64,000 nt of DNA from Limnoperna fortunei (GCA_944474755.1 OX104116.1:8187547-8251546); one strand, 5' to 3'. Counted from the first letter of the stretch, positions 24,201 through 35,231 are shown. Made by a program: numbers and translations. The notes: a model not told the origin generated them from the sequence alone.

Positions 24201-27200
24201 TTCTGTGTATTACACTTTTTTCACCAAACCCAAGCTAGTGCCACCCATGGCCACCCATTGGAACACAATGTTTATACAGCTGAAAATCGCTATTTTACTT
24301 ATCTAAAATAAAACCATGAGATAATGTTAATATTTTAACCTGGACAAATATTTGGTTAAAACCTAGTCACAGTGGAGGTAACAATACCTATCATATCTTT
24401 TCCATTACAGTCAACTGTTTTAAACCCTGCCTCCTCAGCAGCTTGCATGTAAAAATCTCTAAACTCTGTCACATAACTGGCTGATACAGTCAGATACCCT
24501 CCTTTGCCATGGTAACCTGCAATATAAATAACTACAATTTATAAATGTGTGTTTCAACTGTACATAAGCTGTGTTTTATCTGTACTTTAGCTGTGTTTCA
24601 ACTGTACATAAGCTGTGTTTCAACTGTAGTTACAAACAATTAACAACAATAAATTCTTTAAATCATAGTGATAAATGCATATCACCCATTGTCTAACAAG
24701 TATGTAAGTAGAAGTGGTTCCATTTCCAGTTGAAGATACCATTAGACTTGTTCATGCAGGAAAGTTTTTGGATTTGAACCACAAAGCATGGATGTCATAC
24801 ATTTTTATAGCAAATGACATCTATGTTTAATAAAATTCCTTCATGGTTGAAATATTATAATGATGGTTCCATCATTAAACATATCAGATATAAACCTATA
24901 TATGGGCTTAGGGTACTATATCTATACAAAGTGTATCAACTCCTAGATATGTGACCAGTTTTGTAACCAGAGGTTCTCAAGATCCTGTACTCACCTCATT
25001 TAACTTTTGAGGTGTATACCTTTCAGTGAAATTTTTTATTTTAAATGTGAGAAAGTTTCTACAAATAAGCTGTTTCATATCTTCCATGGTGGTGGCCATC
25101 TTGGATTATGATCAGCATCAAAAGATTATGATCAAGAGGCTCATGAATCTGCTAATATGTATTTACCATAAGCTCCTATGCTAAGCTATATCCCAATGTG
25201 TTCCATTGTGGCAGCTATCTTGAATTAGTATCAGTACCACAAACTTAAAATTAGTAGAGCATCTCTACAATATCAAACTTCTAATGCAACCTGCAGGTGA
25301 TTTGCCTGAAGTCATTTGAAACATCAGCCAATCAGAATGCATAGGTATGGTAAATATCCAATCAGCACAAAAACTTTTCATTATAAGGGAACTATCATGG
25401 CTTTGCTTCTACATGATTTTATTTAAATGTGTGGGGCAGCTTCTGAAATAGAGCTGTTCGTACATTTTTAACACTTGTTAAGCTATGTTACCCCAATAGC
25501 AGCCATATTGAATTTTGATTGAGAACCAAAACTCAAAATTGGTAGAAGACAATCTGAAGTACACTTCTACAATATCACAATTCCTTCTGATAAGACATTT
25601 GACAGAAGAAAAATTTTAAAAAGGAAAAACATATCTTATTTCATCAAACTTTTCTGTTGCAATTTTTGTGAAAATGTATTTTAAAAGAACATATCTTCAT
25701 GTTGGCACTGATATCCTTTCAAATTCTGACCTTTGCTGCATTCAGAACCAGATGTGTAAGTCCTTCGTGTTATAATTACACACTATATGTATGACTACAA
25801 TAACACATTAAAGTTGTTTCTGCATTTTAAGATAATCAGGATGACGTAGCAGCGGTTTATTCACGTTTCTCCAACATTTCTACCTAGACTGAAACAACAA
25901 CCAATTAAGACAGGGGATTAAGAGGCGTTCAAAGGGAGAGGTTAAGGATTATCCAACACAGAATAAACAGCTTTTAGATATAATGATGGGCACTTAAACT
26001 TTTTGCTAATTTTTTTTATCGTTTATTATTTTTTTATTTTCTTTTATTATTATTTTTGTGAATTGTATTGGTTTTTTGTTTTGTGTTTTTAAATTTTATT
26101 ATATATTATCAGAGACATATAAGTAATTATGTCTCTGATTTTATGCATAGCAATACTATAGTATGCCTAGCACTTGCAAAATTTATTTCAAAACATTAAC
26201 CATCTCCGTATATTGCATCAGCGTTTACATGGGGCCTCGGTGGCCGAGTGGTCAAGGTAGTTCGTCTACTATTGATCATGTGGTCTGTCAACACTGAGAT
26301 TGCGGGTTCGATTCTCACTGCAGGAGGGTGTACTCGACTCCAATCTTAATCGACAAGGATTGCCAGTTTTCCTACCGCAGGTCGGGGGTTTTCTCCGGGT
26401 ACTCCGGCTTCCTCCCCCAATAAAACTTGGACGCCATGATATAGCTGAAAAATTGCTGAAAGAGGCGTTAAAAACCATCAATCAAACAAACAAACGGTTG
26501 GTGAGGTAACTAGTTGTAGAAACACCGTCGTCTGAAAGTAATAATCGCCGTGAATTAAATATCTATTAATCTATAAGTATCTATACTTCGAGATAGATAT
26601 ACCGTTTATACTAGTCTAATACTTCCGTGGTTATACTTTTTAATAATGACTTTAATGTAATATAATAATTTTCATGAAATACGCAATTATAGACCATACA
26701 TTACTTGTTTTGTATCACTGTATTTCCTTTTATGTAAAACAAAATGCAGAATAATGACACAAAAAAATAAAACTAGTCAACGTTTATTAAACAATAAAAT
26801 TTTACAGGTAATATCAACATAATAATCCTTAAGATGCCCCTTAATCCTCACACTTAATTGAATGTTGTTCTAATTAATTATCAAATGTTGGAGAACCGTG
26901 AACACACGGTAGCAGCAGTACACAAACATTTGAAAATGTATTAAAAAACGTGAACAGCTTATTTTAAAAAAATTTTTCTTTTGCAATTTTTATGAAAATA
27001 TATTTTAAAAGTACATATCTTAGTGAAGCTACCCATTATCTGAAACCACGCCAGGACTGGAAATTAACAAACACAAATTTTTAAAATGTAGTTGAGGCAC
27101 ATGGAGGCAGCAGAAATTTTAAGATATCAAACTTGACACATACAAAGTGAAGACAGTTACTTTTAATGGACCTAAAAGACCTAAAATCCTCTGAAATTTG

Positions 27201-30200
27201 ACACCAGATTAAACTGTTTTTACACTATACCTGAATCTGAATACTCATCCATTTGGAAGTCCTCGGCTTTTATGAAATAAGGCAAGACATCTTTGTAACT
27301 CCAGCCATCACATCCCTCTTTTTCCCACTCATCGTAGTCATGGCGACTGCCTCTGATGTATACCATATTGTTTAGGTTACTGGTGCCTCCCAAACCCTTA
27401 CCTCTTGGCCAAAACCCTCTCTATATACAAAATATATTTTATGTAGTATTTTTGGCACTTTTCCAAGCAACATGGTTAATGTTTGTCACTTCCTGTGTGT
27501 TTTTAAAGTTATTAAATGATCCCTGATTATGATGAAACTTTCTATAAATTGAAGCAATGTCAAATTTGTACTGGCCTGACCTTCATAGCTGTTTCACAGC
27601 CCACAGTTTGAGCAGTGTTATGGTAAAGCCATTTATTTTTAATTTTCCACAGATGGGAACTTAGTAATTTTTCAGACATTTGCAGAAAACGGTACCTTTT
27701 TTTGGTGTAATCAACTCCTCCTACATTTTTTTACACAGACCTTATACTTTCTTCCAAGAAATTGTAAACCATTCCTTATTTATTAAGGCTCTTGGTTTGG
27801 CAACCTGGCCATTTCAGACTAAATGTGCCTAGATGTTGTATCTGATACATGAGTCAATGCAATTACCATTATTTAACTAAATTGTAATTGTGTATTTCAA
27901 AGTATAAATTTCTTTTCTTTTTTCCAAATGCCATAAGCTAATGTATTTAGCTACTTTTAAATGATTCATACCTTTTCTGTCATACTTTGTGAGGAGTACA
28001 TCATGATTCATACCTGTCTGCCATACTTTGTGAAGAGTACATCATGATTCATACCTTTTCTGCCATACTTTGTGAGGAGTACATCATGATTCATACCTTT
28101 TCTGTCATACTTTGTTAAGAGTACATCATGATTCATACCTTTTCTGTCATACTTTGTAAGGAGTACATCATGATTCATACCTTTTCTGCCATACTTTGTG
28201 AGGAGTACATCATGATTCATACCTTTTCTGCCATACTTTGTTAAGAGTACATCATGATTCATACCTTTTCTGTCATACTTTGTTAAGAGTACATCATGAT
28301 TCATACCTTTTCTGTCATACTTTGTGAATAGTACATCATGATTCATACCTTTTCTGTCATACTTTGTGAGGAGTACATCATGATTCATACCTTTTCTGTC
28401 ATACTTTGTTAAGAGTACATCATGATTCATACCTTTTCTGTCATACTTTGTGAAGAGTACATCATGATTCATACCTTTTCTGTCATACTTTGTGAGGAGT
28501 ACATCATGATTCTTACCTTTTCTGCCATACTTTGTGAAGAGTACTTCTGTGGTTCTGTGTAATATGTCCAGTCATATTCAGATTTGTGCAAATCAAAAGA
28601 TGCTATTGGGATTTCAATTTGTGGAATCCCCAATTCTGAACCCCCAGCTTCCACTAATAATACAGAAACATCTTTGTCTTCTGACAGTCGATTGGCCACC
28701 ACTGACCCTGCTGAACCGGCACCAACTAAAATTAAATTGAAAAAAAATAACTAGGCTTGGCTATAGGAAGATTTTTAATACACAGTATATGAAACATTTT
28801 CTTGATTAAGCATATATCTCACATACCATTTAACAGGAAGTTTTAAAAAAAATATGAAAAAGAAACAGAAACTTCTTTTTTTCATTACAGAAATGACAAA
28901 TAAGAAATTTAAATATAAACGAAAAAACTGGCTCTGACATTAATGTAAGTTTAAATATTTTGTAATACATATATTTAGAGAGATGCTAGTACAAGTACAG
29001 TCTGTAAAAGAAATTCTTCCAGCTGGGTAGTGTCATGAGTGTTGGAAAATTATTACTTTGAATTCATAATTAATTATGGTTTGTGATTATAAGATTCAGA
29101 TTCTCCAAAAGCTCTGAAGAAGACTATGTTGGAACCATGCATCATAAAGACACTCTGTAAGATAAGGAGATCTCTAGTGGATGAGGAGAACTCTGGTGGA
29201 TGAGGAGAGTTCTGGTGGATGAGGAGAGCTCTGATAGATAAGATCTATGGTGGATGAGGAGATCTCTGGTGGATGAGATCTCTTGTGGATAAGGAGATCT
29301 ATTGTGGACGAGGACATCTCTTGTAGATGAGGAGATCTATGGTGGATGAAGAGAGCTCTGGTGAATAAGGAGATCTATGGTGGATGAGATCTCTGGTGGA
29401 TGAGAAGATCTCTTGTTGTAAGGGGTCTCTGGTGGATGAGAAGATCTCTGGTGGATGAAGAAAGCCCTGGTGGATGAGAAGATCTCTGGTGGATGAGGAG
29501 AGCTCTGGTGGATGAGGAGATCTCTGGTGGATGAGATCTCTTGTGGATGAAGAGAGCTTTGGTGAATGAAGAGACCACTGGTGGATGAAGAGACCTCTGG
29601 TGGATGAGATCTCTAGTGGATGAGGAGAGCATTGTTGGATGAGGAGAGCTTTGTTGGATTAAAAGATCTCTTGTGGATGAGAAGAGCTCTGGTAGATGAA
29701 GAAAGCTCTGGTGGATGAGATCTCTGGTGGATGAGAAGAGCTCTGTTAAATGAGAAGAGCTCTGTTGGATGAGATCTCTGGTGGATAAGAAGATCTCTGT
29801 TGGATGAGATCTCTGGTGGATGAAGAGAGCTTTGGTGGATGAAAAGATCTCTGTTGGATGAACAGATCTCTGGTAAATTTATGGTTAGGCCGGATTTTTC
29901 TGCCGTTATAATCCGAAGTTAGTTTTGTGATTTGTCTGATAAATGGCAGAATTCAGTCCTATTGCTTGTAATGTAGCAAATAAAAATTCGAATTTCGGTC
30001 TATTTATACAAAATTCAAACAATATTCATCTCCTTTAGGTTATTGAAGCTTTAGACATTGCGAAACTAACATGAAACGATCTTTATTGAAGATATTTCTT
30101 TTTTCGTCTTTGAAGATGTATGTGGAAAATTCTATGTTGATCAGTTTTCCGTATATTGATAATGTGACCTAATTTTATTATGAACATGCTAATTTGCATA

Positions 30201-30740
30201 CTATAACAACCATTCTGTACTAAGAATGCAGTAATTTACATATGTATTACACAAGATGCAACACACCAATCAGTAAACCGGTAAAAAAAAGCGAGGGTAC
30301 GATTATTCGTTCTAATATGTGGTATGTGACAATTGTCATGTTAATATATATTATTACAAAAATTAATAATAGTATTGGAAATTTGTAAAGGAATTGTGTC
30401 ATAATCATGAATATAAAAAAATAAAACTAAAATATGTTGACTGTCAGTGGAAACATTCTAAGGGTCCTAAAAATACTTCTGCATCTGCAATCATCCATCT
30501 CAAACATGAAAAACAAAAAAGTGAACAATACACAACCTACAGGTATTAGTTTGAAGTATTGAACAATACACAACCTACAGGTATTAGTTTGAAGTATTGC
30601 AAGATGATTAAGTTACCTATAATGTAGTCATATGTAGAGTTGAGCTGTCGATTTAAGTAAATGTCTGTAGGCTTCAAGTAGTAATACCCCAGAAGTGCAG
30701 CAATTATTATCACAGCAACTGGTGTCCAATAATAACCCAT
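13692..30740 (-). CDS. membrane-anchored GMC-family FAD oxidoreductase (choline/glucose dehydrogenase-like), 11 coding exons, 605 aa
   Basis: Joined exons on the minus strand: 30740-30617, 28725-28517, 27420-27231, 24516-24388, 23663-23542, 19910-19743, 19124-18974, 17915-17761, 16957-16783, 15801-15573, 13857-13692. They total 1818 nt and keep one frame throughout. The protein starts with a hydrophobic segment (residues about 8-21, [16 protein letters not shown]) likely to act as signal anchor, then the FAD dinucleotide motif GAGSAG (43-48), GMC signature 1 ([11 protein letters not shown], 118-128), GMC signature 2 ([15 protein letters not shown], 291-305), the [10 protein letters not shown] block with catalytic His529, and SGNTNAP with the second active-site Asn (573/575). 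GMC enzymes oxidise alcohols (choline, sugars, sterol-like substrates) via FAD; the substrate here cannot be told. Length is normal for the family. All splice sites are GT/AG except the exon 7 donor, which reads TT. The intron after exon 2 starts with a repeat array of donors. Confidence 0.9.
15262..15296. repeat. (GCC)n microsatellite, about 11.7 units
   Basis: Pure 35-base CGC/CCG run inside the 146-bp repeat element; it is GC-rich in an otherwise AT-rich window. Confidence 0.95.
15312..15346. repeat. hairpin at element 3' end
   Basis: GTCTCGCCT-cca-GCGAC, loop tttc, then GTCGC-A-GGCGAGAC: a stem with a three-base bulge. The outer stem repeats the element's left end. Confidence 0.8.
15573..15801 (-). 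CDS. GMC gene, coding exon 10 (catalytic His)
   Basis: Residues 475-550 plus two bases: [13 protein letters not shown], then [20 protein letters not shown] and [16 protein letters not shown]. His529 in [10 protein letters not shown] is the family active-site base. The acceptor is attgcag and the donor TTAAG|GTAAGA. Confidence 0.93.
16215..16280. repeat. short degenerate repeat of caggtataca/ggtaatac
   Basis: Four to five copies of about 14 bp, in the GMC intron between exons 9 and 10. Confidence 0.6.
16783..16957 (-). CDS. GMC gene, coding exon 9
   Basis: Residues 417-474 plus one base: [20 protein letters not shown] and [14 protein letters not shown], the conserved LHPxSRGxVxL block of the C-terminal substrate domain. 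The acceptor is tatag and the donor CATG|GTAGGT. Confidence 0.92.
17295..17380 (-). mobile_element. SINE 3'-end fragment (minus orientation)
   Basis: On the minus strand it reads ATATAGCTGAAAAATTGCTG and AAAGTGGTGTTAGATT, ending in a CAAACAAACA tail. It matches the tail of the SINE at 26231-26495 and is inserted between GMC exons 8 and 9. Confidence 0.75.
17761..17915 (-). CDS. GMC gene, coding exon 8
   Basis: Residues 365-416: [30 protein letters not shown] and [17 protein letters not shown] matches the family's LTSNGxEA segment. The acceptor is ttaacag and the donor ACT|GTATGT. Confidence 0.88.
18262..18680. repeat. minisatellite, about 49-50-bp unit, 8 copies
   Basis: The unit reads cattaaaaataccctgtgta, then cagaaaaaatagcacctgac, then caaaataat. 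Copies vary by small substitutions and indels. It sits in the intron between GMC exons 7 and 8. Confidence 0.85.
18974..19124 (-). CDS. GMC gene, coding exon 7 (donor site reads TT)
   Basis: Residues 315-364 plus one base: [17 protein letters not shown], then [12 protein letters not shown] and YLILGK. The frame with exon 8 requires the exon to end GGAAAAG, followed by TTAAGT instead of GTAAGT. Using the adjacent GTTAAG one base earlier would bring a stop codon three codons into exon 8. The acceptor is ttttcag. Confidence 0.82.
19743..19910 (-). CDS. GMC gene, coding exon 6 (GMC signature 2)
   Basis: Residues 259-314: [26 protein letters not shown] and [11 protein letters not shown], matching the PS00624 pattern. 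The acceptor is tttttag and the donor AAA|GTAATA. Confidence 0.92.
20205..21235. mobile_element. bivalve-type interspersed repeat with two roughly 500-bp internal units
   Basis: It begins with a small palindrome AGGCTCC-CA-GGAGCCT followed by gcatggctcacctga. Two internal units share 'tttgcagatcttgatgag' (20315, 20800), 'gcaataactcctacaa' and 'ggtagaggacatttta' (20560, 21090). It ends near 'ggccaagtgatattgcaatt'. I recognise the words as typical of dispersed bivalve repeats; no coding sequence is present. Confidence 0.5.
21650..21877. mobile_element. fragment ending in GAGGTTCGACTGTA (DNA-transposon-like end)
   Basis: It shows repeated variants of 'atcgaaacaaccgag', 'atcgacataaccgagg' and 'ttcgagacaacgagg', ending in gttcgactgta. 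The reverse complement TACAGTCGAACCTC resembles pogo/Tigger-type terminal repeats. No matching left end was found, so it is at best a right-end fragment. Confidence 0.35.
22365..23030. mobile_element. interspersed repeat family R1, copy 1
   Basis: It shares ordered words with 29886-30322: 'gttagttttgtgatttg', 'ggcag...agt.ctatt', 'aatgtagca', 'tatacaaaattca.acaat', 'attcatctc', 'agacattg.aaaact', and a terminal 'gcg.g...acgatt.ttcgttcta'. It is non-coding and lies in the intron between GMC exons 5 and 6. Confidence 0.55.
23542..23663 (-). CDS. GMC gene, coding exon 5
   Basis: Residues 218-258: [20 protein letters not shown] and [22 protein letters not shown] is the conserved block before signature 2. 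The acceptor is aacaag and the donor AAAG|GTGATG. Confidence 0.9.
24388..24516 (-). CDS. GMC gene, coding exon 4
   Basis: Residues 175-217 plus one base: [29 protein letters not shown] and NGKDMI. This is the usual insert region of GMC enzymes. The acceptor is ttgcag and the donor ATAG|GTATTG. Confidence 0.9.
26108..26139. repeat. fold-back palindrome ATCAGAGACATA
   Basis: A perfect 12-base arm (26108-26119) pairs with TATGTCTCTGAT (26128-26139). The same terminal word occurs in the palindrome at 39691-39726, suggesting a tiny fold-back transposon family. Confidence 0.65.
26231..26495 (+). mobile_element. tRNA-derived SINE, complete-looking
   Basis: The head carries a Pol III A box TGGCCGAGTGG (26241-26251) and B box GGTTCGATTCT (26305-26315). 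A body follows with 'ccagttttcctaccgcagg', 'tccggcttcctcccccaata', 'gatatagctgaaaaattgct', and it ends in a CAAACAAACAAAC tail. It lies opposite to the GMC gene in the intron between exons 3 and 4. The intervening bases do not fold as a functional tRNA, so this is a SINE and not a tRNA gene. Confidence 0.85.
27231..27420 (-). CDS. GMC gene, coding exon 3 (GMC signature 1)
   Basis: Residues 112-174 plus one base: [32 protein letters not shown], then [13 protein letters not shown]. The acceptor is atatag and the donor TCAG|GTATAG. Confidence 0.92.
27651..27825. repeat. interspersed repeat family R2, copy 1
   Basis: About 170 bp shared with 58397-58565 in the same orientation: 'gtaatcaactcctc', 'acatttttttacacagacc', 'cttcttcca', 'aaattgtaaaccattcc' and 'ccatttcagact'. 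It lies in the intron between GMC exons 2 and 3. Confidence 0.65.
27961..28550 (-). repeat. 42-bp minisatellite, 14 copies, that repeats the exon 2 / intron junction
   Basis: Read on the minus strand, each unit is GTATGAATCATGATG, then TACTCNTCACAAAG, then TATGACAGAAAAG. The last 27 bases copy the end of GMC exon 2, and the next unit's GTATGA stands where the intron's GTAAGA is. The unit start recurs at + strand 28506, 28464, 28422 and so on every 42 bases down to 27961, with one 41-base step. Every copy therefore carries a consensus-like 5' splice site (AAAAG|GTATGA). In the exon frame the first extra unit is open; the later ones contain TGA. Confidence 0.95.
28517..28725 (-). CDS. GMC gene, coding exon 2 (FAD-binding Rossmann motif)
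   Basis: Residues 42-111: [21 protein letters not shown] (end of the beta-alpha-beta FAD fold), then [11 protein letters not shown] and SSQSMAEK. The acceptor is ttttag. The donor GAAAAG|GTAAGA is the first of a series repeated every 42 bp into the intron. Confidence 0.92.
29160..29880. repeat. imperfect minisatellite of GGTGGATGAGGAGATCTCT
   Basis: About 720 bp of an 18-19-bp unit with many variants (ggtggatgagatctctggt, tggatgaagagagctctgg). It lies in the first GMC intron. The open frame read from it on the minus strand is a repeat artefact. Confidence 0.85.
29886..30322. mobile_element. interspersed repeat family R1, copy 2
   Basis: It starts 'taggccggattt' followed by 'ctgccgttataatccgaagt', and ends 'gcgagggtacgattattcgt'. 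The start and end recur at 57798-58022 and the internal words at 22365-23030. It is non-coding, in the first GMC intron. Confidence 0.6.
30524..30599. repeat. 38-bp direct duplication near GMC exon 1 donor
   Basis: Two identical copies starting gaacaatacacaacctacag, separated from the exon 1 donor at 30616 by about 17 bases. Unlike the other arrays, this one does not include the splice site. Confidence 0.8.
30617..30740 (-). CDS. GMC gene, coding exon 1
   Basis: Residues 1-41 plus one base: [10 protein letters not shown], a hydrophobic stretch, then NSTYDYII leading into the FAD motif. The donor is ATAG|GTAACT. The bases just before ATG read catttcag, a good 3' splice acceptor, so a non-coding first exon probably lies upstream (inference). 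Confidence 0.88.
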
Positions 30741-31330
30741 CTGAAATGTATGTTGGTGTATCTAACTGAAATATATACATAGATACAGAGATTAATCTGA
30801 ATGTCAAGACAATTACAAATCAGGATGTCAACAAACATAGTACATGTACAACACTTAACAAAAACAGAAAGTCAGTACCGGTAATCAGAACCCAATAAAA
30901 GTCCATGGGTTCACTTGAGACGAGTAAGCTGTGCCTATAATTAGACACCAACTATGTTACTCCTTGTCATGTCTAGGAAAAAGGTCAATTTAGTAATAGT
31001 AAAGACTACCTGTAACACAACAAATATACCCCAAATTAGCAATAGAATTTAACATTTTTATATTTATTTATCTATTGTTGGTTTGAATGGGGTTGTCCCT
31101 TTATGCCAGCTATATTTAGCATCAGGTTTTTTATTATAAACATGGTATGAACCCTTGACAAAAAAAGAAGCAATTTTTCATTGCGCACACCTTACACAAA
31201 GTTGGGCTCATACTCCCAACCACTGGTAATGTACAATAATCTCACAGTTGAGCAAAATTGATTGATCGATGTAGAATGTACAAAAAGAAATAAATAAATA
31301 CAGAACAACAGTCAAAGTCTCTCACATTAT

Positions 31331-32252
31331 CAGGGCTCACGCTGGGTCAAAATTATAGGGAGAAGTCACTTCTCTTTTGGGTGGCTGACAGGGAGAAGTG
31401 AGGATAGAACAGGGAGAAGTGGGTGGAAAACAGGGAGAAGTTGCAGTATATGTCGCGAAAGCGTCCTGTTTACTTTGTTTTTTTATTAATTAGTGTTGGC
31501 ATTTGCATTTTTATTATGTTTTTTTAGCAGTTTAATTTATTGAGGATAAAGTATCAAAGATTTGATTAACTATTCAGTATACTTACATGTATATCACACA
31601 TTTTCAAAAATACATGTAATAAACATAACAATAAAAATAGAATCAACTGTCACAAAAAACTGTTCATTAAAATAAATGTTTCTTTGTCATTGATACACAA
31701 TTTTATTGATTTATAATGAAGTACTATTAGAACTAGAAGAAGAAAATTACATCATTGTGACACATAATATATTATTTAAAATTGTAAAATTCACTATTAA
31801 AAAGTATTTAAACATATTTAACTTAAATTTGTTTTAAGTAACAGCCAAAATACTATTTTTACTACGTGTCTATCATTGCAAAACTCATTTCACCACTATC
31901 AGCGTAGTATATTTGCAATCTCCGGCACCAAATTCATATCCGCTCCGAAAATTTTCAAAAATTCTTGTGCTCTGAACTGGTTTTCAGTTATATTGTAAAC
32001 CTACGTTTTATATACCAAATAAAAGTTAAAAGGGTACCAGTTCAACTTTGGCGCGTAAACATAATAAACATGACGCGGTATCAAAAATATGAAGATTTCT
32101 TACCAAAATGGGAATAAAATTTGAAAGGCGACATTAGGCGATTCTACAAAATGAAAGGGCGACTTCACTTCGCTTTTGAAGATGATCGACGGCGAAGTGG
32201 GACCACGATAAGGCGACTTCTTCGCCCGAGTCGCCCTCCAACGCGAGCCCTG
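31331..32252. mobile_element. 922-bp non-autonomous DNA transposon, CAGGGCTC termini, 5-bp TSD
   Basis: The termini are inverted: CAGGGCTCACGCTGG on the left and the complement of CAGGGCTCGCGTTGG on the right. ATTAT flanks both sides (31326-31330 and 32253-32257). The ends carry iterated AGAAG/CGAAG words (gggagaagt on the left, ggcgaagtg and ggcgacttc on the right). There is no transposase ORF. CAGGG ends recall hAT elements, though hAT target duplications are usually 8 bp, so the superfamily is open. Confidence 0.8.
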
Positions 32253-32311
32253 ATTATGGGTTGAGAAAACACCAAACACTATTCTTAAAGAATCACCCCA
32301 AAATATATTTT

Positions 32312-32415
32312 AATTGAATGGTGTTTAAAGCCACTTTCAGCAATGTTTCAGCTACATCATGACATCAGTTTTATTGGGGAGGAGGCTGCAGTGCCTGATG
32401 AGAAACTTCTATCCC
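32312..32415 (-). mobile_element. SINE 3'-end fragment (minus orientation)
   Basis: The minus strand reads CCAATAAAACTGATG, GATGTAGCTGAAACATTGCT and GAAAGTGGCTTTAAACACC: the tail of the window's SINE family, diverged. Confidence 0.65.
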
Positions 32416-34507
32416 AACCCTCCCTCATTCTAAATGGATCACAACCCTAGACCTTACATATATAGTATGTTCATGTATAATAGTATCATCTAAAATTGTC
32501 ATTCATGGTTGAATGGAAATGTGTGTACTTGCACACATGCATGGTTTTGAATTTTAAACCATTTTACAATACATGAAATCCTAAATCTGATGTTAGCCCT
32601 ATAATTTAATAAGATGCACTACCAGACAAAAATAGGAAATAATTCAATTGGATTCAATACCAATCGGTCAAAAATGGGAGATATTTCAATCAGATGTACT
32701 ACAAAACTGTCTAACATGGGAGATAATCCAATCAGATGCACTACCAATTGCAAACTGTCAAAAGGGAGATAATTCAAGAAACTGTAATAGATATTCGTAA
32801 CATATTTAAAATTTACATATACATGGCTCTTATGCTACTGTTTTTATTGAAATATTATTTAAGACTTTAAACATCATTCTTTTAGACTTTAGATGAGCTG
32901 ATATTGAAGGACTATGATCTTTTATTCATCAATATAATATTTTTTAAGTTTAAAATATACATTATGTACATACTGTTGATACTTTCAATATGTTTATTTT
33001 ATATGTTTACAATATTTGTATAACATGTATCTGTATGTTTTTTTGTCTGGTCCCATTTTAAAAACAGTAGGAAAATCTCTGTTGTTAGTACAGTTGTATA
33101 ATTTGACATCATTCCTTCTTTTATTTCAGAATCCTATTATTGCATAACAGTACTTTATTTGGCATAAATCTTTTCTTTTATTCAATAATATAAATGCATG
33201 GAATAAATATTTAAGGTATTGATCCATAATTGAAGTCACAGATTAATTGTATTTTTCGCCCAAAAAATGCAGCTTCATTAAATCAATGTATAGTTAATTA
33301 ATGAAAAAAATTAAATATGTTGTTTATTTTCAGTTAATGTTAACAGTTTTGAGCAAAAATTTAGTTACTCAAATAGTACATGTAGTATACTATTTCTAAT
33401 ATTTGCTGAACATTAGCCAGGTCTGCTCCATTGACATCAAATAGTACATGTAGTATAGTATTTCTAATGTTTGCTGAACATTACCCAGGTCTGCTCCATT
33501 GACATATGGGATACCAAATATGACCACGTGGTCAATTGGCCCAGGTACCTTAATTATTTTTTCCATCAAATAAGATATGAAAATCATTACCTCATTTAAG
33601 TTTGATGTTGAAAGTTTCAGATCTATCATTTTTTTCCTTATGCTTAGATTGAAATTAAATTGATCCTTTAGTATTATGTCAAACAATGTGACACATATTT
33701 TTGACTGGGTTCAAGGAAACTTGACTACTAGGTTATTTAAAGATCCATTTTGTTTAATGTATACACATATGACATTTAACAAAATACAGTATTATTTAAA
33801 TACAGGTAAGGTTATTGTATCTCCCACTGTTGATGTGAAGAAATCAACAGCACTGAACATTCCACTTAAAAAAAACTGTCATTGCTGTACAGAAACCACA
33901 TGAGCTTACACAATAGAAAATGTAATGTAATTCTAGTTTGTCATGATTTTTATATAGCTTTATGGTTGTTGGGGGAGTTTTTTATGTCCTACACCAACAA
34001 CTAATGCTCTTGGTCCGACGGATATGGCTTTATCAGAATGTGACAATCTTCATATCTTTAGAATCTGCATGACCTTAGCTTGGATAATTATAATCATTTC
34101 TTGAAAGACAATATATATGTAGTGTTAAGTAAAATATTTTTTGTAAAAGATGGATTTCTTATCAATTATTGTGTCACTTTTCTCTGTAAAATCTCCTCCT
34201 GTCAAGATTAGTTTTTTTTTCTTTAAACTCATTAATTTTGCAAAAAATCTACATAATTTAAAGCATATTGTTTAAATAATGATTGTTGATATATCACTTA
34301 AAAAACATTATAATTTGTGTAAAGCTGAAAGTTTAGAAAACCCCAGAGTCCAGGTGACAGCCTGCACGAGTGCACTTCTACTCTATAGACTTCAATCTTT
34401 TTCTTCCAAAAATTACAATTTTTGCACTTGATTAACAATACTAATCTTGTACCTAAATGATTACCTTTAATTGATTCATTTGTTTACAGCAAATGTCAGC
34501 GTATAAC
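32416..34507. other. AT-rich intergenic DNA
   Basis: No gene is seen. It contains three loosely similar 'gatgcactaccaa...gggagataattcaa' stretches near 32610-32775 and the 68-bp duplication at 33370-33505. Confidence 0.4.
33370..33505. repeat. 68-bp direct duplication
   Basis: Two tandem copies beginning caaatagtacatgtagtat, with three or four differences between them. Confidence 0.8.
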
Positions 34508-35231
34508 CTCCCAGAACGGTACTTGGACTTGTCGTCCATGCTTTTTTTCGTCCATAGTAAATCTCGTCCACAGTAGACATCGGCCCCGGACATTTCGTCC
34601 ATACCATTTCGTCCATATTATTTATGATTTATTTAGTATGTACAGGAATTAAAATGAAGTTATTTTTTAATAATTCAAAGATGATTTGTTTTTGTGTAGT
34701 AAAATAATGAAAGTAATTGCCGTTTCTGATGATAATAATAAGTTTAATCCCGGAGATTATTAACATATTTTACAAGACATGTTTATATCCTGGGTATATA
34801 TATGGGTCTTTTTATTGATGTATGTAATTGAAAAGGTTATTTCTACCAATTGAATATTGAATATAACAAATAACAAATAAGGCTTTATTATTTTATTTCA
34901 GAAATAAGCAGTAACAAATAATATTATAACAGAGCACTATACACATTAAACTGTAATAACGTCATGCAATCATATATTTAATATATTTATTTTAGACGTG
35001 GTAATTATTTATTATACAACTCTCATACAACTCTCATACACAAACTTTCATTTAAATATTCAATTGAATACATATATTTTAATTGGACCTAATTAAATTT
35101 GTATATGCACTTGCTCACATACATTTATTATTCACGTCTAACTATCAAACATCAATATTTATAATCACATACATGTAAGTTAATCTGAGTCACATTTAGA
35201 AATGTCAATAAATCTTGACTTTAATCGCTGT

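Noticed and set aside
26231..26315. tRNA gene
   Set aside because: A and B boxes are present, but spacing and stems do not fit a tRNA and a SINE body and tail follow.
28008..28472. 154-codon minus-strand ORF with [14 protein letters not shown] repeats
   Set aside because: It arises because the 42-bp unit is 14 codons without a stop in that frame. It lies in an intron, in a different frame from the GMC exon.
29375..29632. 85-codon minus-strand ORF with [12 protein letters not shown] repeats
   Set aside because: Reading frame across the imperfect 18-19-bp minisatellite in a GMC intron.
33396..33903. ORFs of 75-96 codons on both strands
   Set aside because: They overlap the 68-bp duplication and AT-rich DNA; no family was recognised.
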